Shown piece after piece: positions 57,740 through 64,000 of a DNA stretch of 64,000 nucleotides (position 1 is its first letter; every line of letters starts with the position of its first letter). A program made the position numbers and the translations under genes. The stretch comes from Gnetum montanum (taxonomy: Eukaryota; Streptophyta; Gnetopsida; Gnetales; Gnetaceae). The notes beneath the pieces are model-generated. The model did not search any database and had not been told where the DNA came from. It saw only the letters and a list, made by a program, of their open reading frames with translations. The stretch is from the NCBI GenBank assembly GCA_015680685.1, contig MNCI01012628.1, forward strand, positions 314,182 to 378,181, in the 5' to 3' direction.

Positions 57740-58620
57740 CAAAGATATAACCTTACATGTTTCCTTGTTAAAAGCCATTGAATATACTCCTCAATATGCT
57801 AAATACCTTAAAGAACTTTGTTCTATGAAGAAGAAAATTAGAATACCCAATCATGTTAGCCTTACTGAGAATATCACAAGTATTTTGAAGGCTAGGATTC
57901 CTAAAAAGGCAATTGATCTAGGTAGTCCTATAATTTCTTGCATGATTTGTAATAGGAAGTTTCATCATGAATTAGTTGATCTAGAGGCTAATGTAAATAT
58001 TATGCCATTTCAAATTTATCAGTCATTAGATTATGATCATGTTAAAACTACTAATATTACCATTTCTTTGGTAGATGAGTCTACTATTTATCTTAAAGGT
58101 ATTGTTGAGGATATTTTAGTATAAGTGTATCCTATTGATTTCATTATGTTGGATTATTACCTATCTTCTTTGAATAATGTTTATCCTATGATTTTAGGTA
58201 GGCCCAGGTTGGTAACAACAGATGTGGTTATCTATGTGAAAATTGGCTTGATGACCTTAACATTTGCAAATATGAAAATTTTAGTTAATTTATATAATCT
58301 TAATAACCAATTCTAGTTTGATGAACTTAATATGATTAATTCTATTTTAGCAAATATGGTTTCCTTTTAATTATGTGATTGGAATGAGATGTATCAAGTA
58401 CTAACATTGGAAGAGTACAAAGATATAATCATGGATCTACAAAGACAGCTTCTATGGACTCAAGTGGAAGGTGCCTTGGATGGTAAGGATCCATTTAAAC
58501 TAGAGAATTACTCTTTTGTGATGAGTGGTAGAGAGGTAACTTTAGATTTAAAGGAATTTCCTTCTAACTTAAAACATATTTATGTTGAGCAAAATAAACA
58601 CTCATCATTAGTTTAAGTTT
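57740..58620 (+). pseudogene. Element H retropepsin and pre-RT linker
   Basis: Two clean frames (57765-58124 and 58125-58316, adjacent and in phase, separated by one TAA) carry YAKYLKELCSMKKKI, ISCMICNRKFHHELVDLEAN and YPIDFIMLDYY, then YPMILGRPRLVTTDV. The active site, normally DLGAS, reads DLEAN, so it is inactive. The linker with LDLKEFPSNLKHIYVEQ ends near 58616. This is the usual Athila/Tat arrangement before RT. Confidence 0.75.
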
Positions 58621-58699
58621 AACCAATAATCAAGAGTAGATATTGATTTAGGTTTTAACATATTCTCTTGAGGCTTTTACTTGGTTACCTTTGGATCTT

Positions 58700-59245
58700 A
58701 AGAATGAGATTTCTTCATTCATTATTTAGAATCAAATTCATTTAAAGGCTAAGGCTAGACCATGATAACAATCATGTAGGAGGCTAAACTAAGCTGTGAA
58801 GGAAGCTATAAAAGATGAACTTCTAAAATTGTTTTAGTAAGGTATTATTTATTTGATTTTCAATTCTGAGTGGATTAGCCCTATTATTGTGGTGTCTAAA
58901 AAGTTAGGTAAGTGATGTGTTTGTATTGATTTTTACAAATTAAAAAAATGGACAAGTAAGGATTACTTTCCACTCCCATATTTATATGAAGTTCTAGATA
59001 AGCTTCAAGTGCACAAATGTTTTTCTCTCCTTGATGGTTTTAGTGCTTATAATTAGATTTTTATTACCCCTGAAGATAAACATAAAACAACATTTACCAC
59101 ACCGTGGAGGACTTTTGTGTTTCAACAGATGCTCTTCAGGCTATGTAATGCTCCTACCATATTTCAAAGGGCTATGAGATCTATTTTTGTATATATGATC
59201 CATAAAGTTCAAGATTCTTGGTATGCAAATATTGCTAATTACTTA
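58700..59245 (+). pseudogene. Element H reverse transcriptase, truncated
   Basis: Readable blocks are AVKEAIKDELLKL, NSEWISPIIVVSKK, VCIDFYKLKKW, FSLLDGFSAYN, TTFTTPWRTFVFQQM and LCNAPTIFQRAMRSIF. The text then jumps to VQDSWYANIANYLAV, a segment that normally lies after RNase H, so the catalytic DD box, thumb and RNase H were deleted (near 59205). Confidence 0.75.
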
Positions 59246-60460
59246 GCTGTGTAAAAATTATCAATGTCTTGGACTAAGGGATAAAAATAGGCCTTGGTAA
59301 ATAGGGCACAATGGTTCATTTTGGAAGACCCATTCATGTACAAGATTTGTAAGGATTAGATCATTTGAAAATATCTCCTAGCCTAAGAACAAGAAGAGGT
59401 AATTGCTTTAAATCATGATGGAGTATGTGGAGGTTACCTTTCAGGTAAGAAAACTTCATACAAAATCCTCCATGTTGGTTTTTATTGGTCCACCTTATTT
59501 TGGGATACTTACACATATTGTAAGAAATGTTATCAATGCCAAAAATGGAAGAACTCACAAGATGCTAAGACATGCCATTGTTGCTTGTCTTAGTAGAGTG
59601 TGAGCCCTTTGATTATTAAGACATCAATTTCATGAGTCCTTTTCTTTTAATAAATTCATGTAAGTACATCTTGATTTCTATTGATTATGTTACTAAATGG
59701 ATCTTGGCAAAGGAAACTAGGCATGATGATGCAAAAATAGTAGTTAGATTCTTAAGAGAGCATTTAATTCCATGTTTTTGACATCCATGAATTTTACTTA
59801 GTGATCACAACACCCATTTCATTAATGATATAATGAAAAAAATTGTTAAATAAGATGGAAATTACACATTGTATTGCTACTATATCTCATCCTCAATCAA
59901 ATGGAATTGTTGAAAGCATAAATAAGGAAATTAAAAATATTTTACAAAAAGTTGTAGGAGATAATAGAACAAACTAGTCTTATCGTTTACTTGATGCATT
60001 ATGAGCCATTTGTACTTCATATAAATCATCTCTTGATTTTACTTCATACAAATTAGTTTTCAGTAAGCAATGTCTTATTCCTTCCTCTATACAAAATAAT
60101 TCTTTTTTGAATGCAACATCAATTGAAAATGAACTTGAACTCTTGTTCTTTTACTTGTTTGTTTTCTTTGAATCATTTAGATGAAGATTGTATGCATACA
60201 TTAGATAGGCAATGTTTTCATAAGAAGTATATAAAACTATGGCATGATAAGAGGATTATGAGGAAGTTTTTTTCAAAAGGAGATTTAGTTTTATTATTTA
60301 ATATTAGTCTTAAAAACATTTCTAAGAAATTAGTGTCTAAATGGGAGGCACCATAAAAGGTTATTAAGGTCTTAGGTAATGGTGCGATTGACATTTTTAG
60401 GCTTGGCAGTTCAAAGTCCTTACATGTGAATGGTTAGTAGCTAAAACATTATTTTGGATA
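59246..60460 (+). pseudogene. Element H integrase
   Basis: The zinc-binding domain reads GGYLSGKKTSYKIL, FYWSTLFWDTYTYC and CYQCQK. The core is badly shifted but shows IDYVTKWILAKETRHDDA and LLSDHNTHF. The C-terminal part (60111-60356) has LDRQCFHKKYIKLWHDKRI, FFSKGDLVLLFN and LVSKWEAP, then VLGNGAIDIF. Role in the family is integration; this copy is dead. Confidence 0.75.
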
Positions 60461-60974
60461 AGATTCCTCCTTGTAAGTAAGAGAATTGATTTAACAAATT
60501 CTCCTTCTTAGCAATTTGAATTTAATCTAATCATGGACTAGTTTTGAACAAGTCCTTATGAGATTATTTAATCCTAATATTTTTTCTTATGACAAGTTAA
60601 TAACTTTGTTGTTACATGCTTCATTTTTCTACAAGCATTGAGTGATAGGTATATTGAGCCATACATTATATTTTTATTAACACTTATGCATGGTAGTGGT
60701 CATTGTTGTTATTAATTCTATGGTTGTTTCTATGGCAACATAGCTTTCATGGTATTCAATGCTTTAGTGAGTTAATTTGACAAAGGTTCAACTTGTCTTG
60801 TGGCATGGATTTCTAGAATCTTATTTATTTAAGGCATTTTAATTTTATATTATGAATTTTATGTTACAAATAAATAGAGTAATGGTTGGATGATGGGATT
60901 CCATCTCATGGGTAGCTTTTGTTAGCTTTCCGATTGGAAAGTGGGATACTTATTTTGATTTGTAGTATGCATAT
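60461..60974 (+). other. 3' noncoding end of element H
   Basis: AT-rich, no domain. It may contain the start of the 3' LTR of H, but without a second copy I cannot set a border. CATAT at 60970-60974 is the five-base flank of I, whose partner is outside the window. Confidence 0.4.
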
Positions 60975-61806
60975 TGATGAGTCATCATTTGGGCTACCGC
61001 AATATCACATACGTGATATCGTAGCCCAACCCACGATATCGCATACGCGATATCGTGGCCTGTCTCCTCATCTATAAATAAGAGGTAGACAGATGAGTTA
61101 GAGAGGATAGATCAGTAGGAAGTTAGTCGGTTTTAGTTTAAGCATTTTAATTTCTTTCTCTCCCCTTTCCTCTCTGTGTATGCCCGCAGTGTGGTGAATG
61201 TAATTGTATGGAATCCTTTATTCAAGTGTGACATACTTGGACACGCACATGACTAGTAATAAAGATCGAGATTACTTCATCATTGCAGCATTCACTTAGA
61301 TTAATCATTTAATTAATTATTATTTACTGCTTTTCCTAGTTAATCTCTCTCACCCTTTAACTCATGTTAAAACGTAGAATGAGTACGACTTGATTACGAG
61401 CATTAAGTGTGACTACTTGGTAACCTAGTAGCATACCTAGGATTTGTGCTTGGTAATCCCAGTGGTAGTCGTGCATGAAGTCCAAAATGTGTATGGATAA
61501 TCAAGGAACAGATGCTCATCGCACTTAGGCTAGATTAGATTCCTTCTCACCCTTCTCCCTTAGCTTAGTTAATATTATCTTCCATTACCTTCAGGAGTAG
61601 CATTAGATTAGAAACCCATCATACACCTCACTCTAGACTAAACCATATGTCACAAAGCTAACACTAGTCTAAGTGGGAAGATAGTGAATTGCGACCTAAG
61701 GCTAACTGTCTAGATGCCACAACTAGTCCATCTATAGAGTTCGACCGGATCACGTGTAACGCTCGTATTCGTATGGTTGAGTGTAGGGGTACCTCGCCAC
61801 TGATCA
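60975..61806 (+). repeat. 5' LTR of element I (832 bp)
   Basis: TGATGAGTCATC start, CCACTGATCA end. Two GATATC palindromes (near 61010-61031, and 61031-61058) precede TATAAATA at 61073-61080. The rest matches the E LTRs. AATAAAGATCG near 61258 is the likely polyadenylation signal. Confidence 0.9.
61031..61058. promoter_or_regulatory. 28-bp GATATC palindrome in LTR I
   Basis: CCACGATATCGC and GCGATATCGTGG are arms around an ATAC centre, giving a 28-base palindrome with only the central pair imperfect. It lies 14 bases before the TATA box. Confidence 0.7.
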
Positions 61807-61807
61807 T

Positions 61808-61825
61808 TGGCGCCGTTGTTGGGGA
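61808..61825 (+). other. Primer binding site of element I (tRNA-Asp)
   Basis: TGGCGCCGTTGTTGGGGA, one base after the LTR; only two positions differ from the tRNA-Asp complement. Confidence 0.85.
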
Positions 61826-61947
61826 CGGTGCTAGTTATCTAGATTAGTTATATCATACAAGGTCATTGTAAAGGACTTAACGATATATCTTTTAAGAAGA
61901 AATAATTATTAAAAGTCACACGTAATTTCACACACAACTTCACAACC

Positions 61948-62411
61948 ATGGCTCTCCTACAAGATTACAATAATGCCACACTTAGTGACGAAGTTCATTA
62001 GAGAACCAACGAACTATATGACGATGAAGATTGGAGTACATAACCTGAAGTGGGGGTTTCTTATAAACATGAACAAAAGCAACGTCATCCCAACACACGA
62101 TAGTATAACTTACCCGATGACGATGAACCCCCCACTGGCCACTACAAGCTTAACACAAATACAAGAGGCTGTTCGAATCTCACATAGGCATCGTAAAGAG
62201 AGTCATCTACCCAGGCTCGATTTAAACAACTTTCCCCATTTTTTAGGAGGCTATGATTTAGATCCACATCAACATTTACAAGCCTTCTACGATGCCTACA
62301 CATGGAACAACATTGATAACGGTTGGCAAACACTTAAGCTCTTTCCCATGACACTCGTTGGCCAAGCAAAAGTATGGTATAGATCGTTAAAACCAAATTC
62401 AATACAACGTT
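61948..62411 (+). pseudogene. Element I gag, interrupted by J
   Basis: ATG at 61948 opens MALLQDYNNATLSDEVH, parallel to E. Two early stops (TAG where E has TGG, and TAA where E has CAA) and one extra C in a C run near 62128 break the frame. The frame from about 62125 then reads TTSLTQIQEAVRISHRHRK and VGQAKVWYRSLKPNSIQ, at which point LTR J begins. Confidence 0.85.
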
Positions 62412-62437
62412 TGATGAGACGCGACATGCATAGTGCC

Positions 62438-62461
62438 GCGATATCGCGTACGCGATATCGC
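62438..62461. promoter_or_regulatory. Perfect 24-bp palindrome in LTR J
   Basis: Two arms GCGATATCGCGT / ACGCGATATCGC are exact reverse complements. It lies 16 bases before TATAAATA. Related but eroded palindromes stand at the same place in the LTRs of A, C, E and I. Confidence 0.85.
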
Positions 62462-62734
62462 TGTCCGCCACCATATCTATAAATAAGAGGCAGCACTCCC
62501 TCCATTTCCCAATCCTAGCTAGAAGTAGCGAAGCTCTAGCAGATTGATCACTCTAGAGTTAGAATTTTTCCCATGTGCCCGCAGTAGGAGTCCTAGAGTG
62601 AACGGCTCTTTATTCGAGCAGCTTGTAACCTGAACCCAAGTTGTGTACAGTAATAAAGACAAACTTGATTGGATAAACCTTGCAGTACATGGTTTTATTT
62701 ATTGTTATTTACTGCTTTCCTAGTGTGTACAAGT

Positions 62735-63010
62735 ACGACTTGATTTTGAGCATCTACGAATGTGTACGGCTAATCAAGGAATCGGCTGCTTGTCGCAATG
62801 CATGAGTACGACTTAACTACGAGCATTGGCTGCTTGGTAACCCAGTAGCGTATTCCAGGATTCTGCGCTTGGTAATCCCAGTAGTAGTCCGATGTGTACG
62901 GCTAGTTGAGGAATCGGCTGCTCATTGCTAGGCTAGAACGTGTGATAAGTACGACTTAGTTACGAGCACCCACGGGTGTGTACGGCTAGCTAAGGAATCG
63001 GCTGCTTATC
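62735..63010 (+). repeat. Threefold module in U5 of LTR J
   Basis: GTGTACGGCTAATCAAGGAATC type words lie near 62763, 62895 and 62980, each followed by GGCTGCT and two of them closely preceded by GTACGACTT..GAGCA. Other family LTRs have one copy (GTGTATGGATAATCAAGGAA). Confidence 0.7.
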
Positions 63011-63434
63011 ACACTTAGGCTAAATAGGTGCCTCAGTACGACCACTTCGAGCACTTGCGTTACGTGTGGTGATCCCAGTAACGATTAGCGTTTGGTAAGC
63101 CACAGTTGCATAGTTCAGGGTGTGTCCGGTAAGTGGGAACGGATGCTGACGCTAGTTAATTTAGACTTAGGACATTAGTTAGAGTTAGTTAGTTTCTCAA
63201 CCCTTTCCCCTGATAGCATAGAAGATAAACCAAAAAATACCAAAAAAATCACATACCTCAGACTTGCTTAACCATACACCGTGACACATACAAGCAAGCC
63301 TGGGAAGACAACGAACGATTAACCCCAAGTGTTTCTTGTGGCGTTAAGGCATTTAGTCTGCAGAGTTCGACCGGATCGTGCGTGCATGCTCGTATTCGTA
63401 TGGTTGAGTGTAGTGGTACCTCGCCACTCATCAT

Positions 63435-63452
63435 TGGCATCGTTGCCGGGGA
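63435..63452 (+). other. Primer binding site of element J (tRNA-Asp)
   Basis: TGGCATCGTTGCCGGGGA, one base after the LTR; it differs from the tRNA-Asp complement at two positions. Confidence 0.85.
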
Positions 63453-63578
63453 CTAAGTGTTTTCACGCCAATTGAACATAAGGGATATCACTCACATCGT
63501 TGTGAGCCTAAACGAACCTTAGGCTTAATCAGTTAATCAAGAACATAAATAACGGTGAAAGTTAGCACACCATTAGAA

Positions 63579-64000
63579 ATGGCTTCTTCTCATGAAATCA
63601 ACTCACCTAAGGACAACACAGGAGAAGTTCAGCATCAAACGCATAACTTAGATCAGCCAGGTCCTAAACAATCTAAAGTCACATATACTCATCCTGATGA
63701 GTATGTCCCTGACTTTACTTTTATTTTCCATCAAGATGAACAACTGCGATGGAGAGATCTGCAAGGTAACATCGTGTTACCCCCAGATAGATCTACCCCT
63801 GACATGCTTTTCTATGCCTTAGCACAGACTGGCATGCAAGAACTGATTGTGGAATACATTTTGGATGATTATCACATAAGGGATTATCGTCCCACAAATG
63901 CCCAACGTATTCGGGATGCAAGGCAGGAGAGCCAACATTCACTGTTGAAGGGCAAGGTTCCCCACGTCATTAGTGAAATAGGAGACGAGGAACCCCTCAC
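63579..64000 (+). CDS. Element J gag, N-terminal part (open at window end)
   Basis: ATG at 63579, about 125 bases after the primer site, opens MASSHEINSPKDNTGEVQHQ and remains open for 140 codons to the end of the window. The first 40 residues are polar. The next part, YVPDFTFIFHQDEQLRW and LQGNIVLPPDRSTPDMLFYA, matches the gag start of C (YVPNFTFILHQDE), which confirms that it is coding and in the right frame. E and I lack this N-terminal domain. No stop or shift is seen, unlike every other gag here. Particle-forming role is inferred from position and from C. The gag core and anything after it lie outside. Confidence 0.75.
   Translation, partial: MASSHEINSPKDNTGEVQHQTHNLDQPGPKQSKVTYTHPDEYVPDFTFIFHQDEQLRWRDLQGNIVLPPDRSTPDMLFYALAQTGMQELIVEYILDDYHIRDYRPTNAQRIRDARQESQHSLLKGKVPHVISEIGDEEPL

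Larger units (their letters stand above)
54840..60974 (+). mobile_element. Element H: Athila-like Ty3/Gypsy element, truncated
   Basis: A primer-site-like sequence near 54840, gag with a CCHC knuckle, protease, pre-RT linker, part of the RT and integrase follow in order on the plus strand. Wording of protease (ILGRPRLVTTDV) and integrase tail (LDRQCFHKK, FFSKGDLVLLFN) fits plant Athila/Tat elements. The region from the RT active site through RNase H is missing. Element I is inserted at its 3' end. The LTRs could not be delimited. Confidence 0.7.
60975..62411 (+). mobile_element. Element I: 5' part of a family-1 element
   Basis: 5' LTR, primer site and the first 150 codons of gag, closely matching E. 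Gag is cut by element J at 62411/62412. The remainder lies beyond the window. Confidence 0.85.
62412..63433 (+). repeat. 5' LTR of element J (1022 bp)
   Basis: TGATGAGACGCG start, CCACTCATCA end. It has a perfect 24-base palindrome at 62438-62461, TATAAATA at 62478-62485 and AATAAAGAC near 62650. Its U5 is about 200 bases longer than those of the relatives because a module with GTACGACTT...GAGCA...TGTACGGCTA...GGAATCGGCTGCT occurs about three times. Confidence 0.9.
62412..64000 (+). mobile_element. Element J: 5' part of a young C-related element
   Basis: 5' LTR, primer site, leader and an uninterrupted gag start. Inserted in gag of I after ACGTT (62407-62411). CpG content is visibly higher than in older neighbours (for example CGCGTACGCG, GTACGACTT), and the gag is open, so this is the youngest element here. 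The 3' part is outside the window. Confidence 0.85.

Noticed and set aside
1-64000. tRNA, rRNA or other structural RNA genes
   Set aside because: Only 18-base primer-site matches to tRNA-Asp were seen, each directly after an LTR; no cloverleaf-sized match was found by eye.

Overview
The window looks like intergenic heterochromatin from a large seed-plant genome. It is AT-rich and consists almost entirely of decayed, nested retrotransposons, mostly Ty3/Gypsy, with tRNA-Asp-type primer binding sites, plant-type LTR promoters and a plant L1-like LINE. There is no intact cellular gene. The only host-gene trace is a short ABCG-transporter-like fragment near 20.8-21.0 kb. I cannot name the species from sequence alone; long-lived, heavily decayed elements would fit a gymnosperm or another large-genome plant.

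Layout (letters are mine). A, 1-1450 (+): 3' end of a family-1 element, inserted in the gag zinc knuckle of B. B, 1451-7266 (+): Tekay/Del-like chromovirus with a long 3' LTR. LINE remnant, 7267-about 9200 (+). C, 9676-19663 (-): full-length but dead Athila/Tat-type element with gag, protease, RT, RNase H and integrase between two LTRs. 19664-22100: unplaced AT-rich DNA with the ABCG fragment. F, in pieces about 22230-22614, 31179-34044 and 40388-about 43205 (-): Tat-like gag-protease element split by E and D. E, 22615-31178 (+): gag-only element with a long accessory gene. D, 34045-40387 (+): gag-only element with a perfect GGCTC target duplication. G, about 43206-44906 (-): chromovirus RT-RNase H-integrase, apparently entered by F. 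44907-48683: unknown block ending in a SIRE-like Copia LTR candidate. 50237-51857: solo LTR flanked by GAGTG. 51863-54838: unidentified decayed coding-like DNA. H, about 54840-60974 (+): Athila-like gag, protease, partial RT and integrase. I, 60975-62411 (+): LTR and gag start, interrupted by J, 62412-64000 (+), whose gag reading frame is still open at the window end.

A, C, D, E, I and J are related: TGATGA...TCATCA LTR ends, tRNA-Asp-like primer sites, GATATC palindromes upstream of a TATA box, and related gag proteins. C carries pol, D and E do not, so C-like elements are the likely source of enzymes for D and E.

The most interesting locus is inside E. About 0.5 kb before the accessory reading frame there is a copy of the LTR promoter module (GATATCGC palindrome, then TATAAATA at the same spacing as in the LTRs), followed by a plant-like 105-nt intron (CAG/GTAATA donor, TTACTAAC branch site, TGCAG acceptor) ending exactly before the ATG. 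The ancestral product was a roughly 900-residue protein with a globular N-terminal part and a long coiled coil. Element A keeps the C-terminus of the same protein. A second notable feature is a spacing-conserved C-x6-H-x4-C-x4-H motif in the gag of C, D and E.
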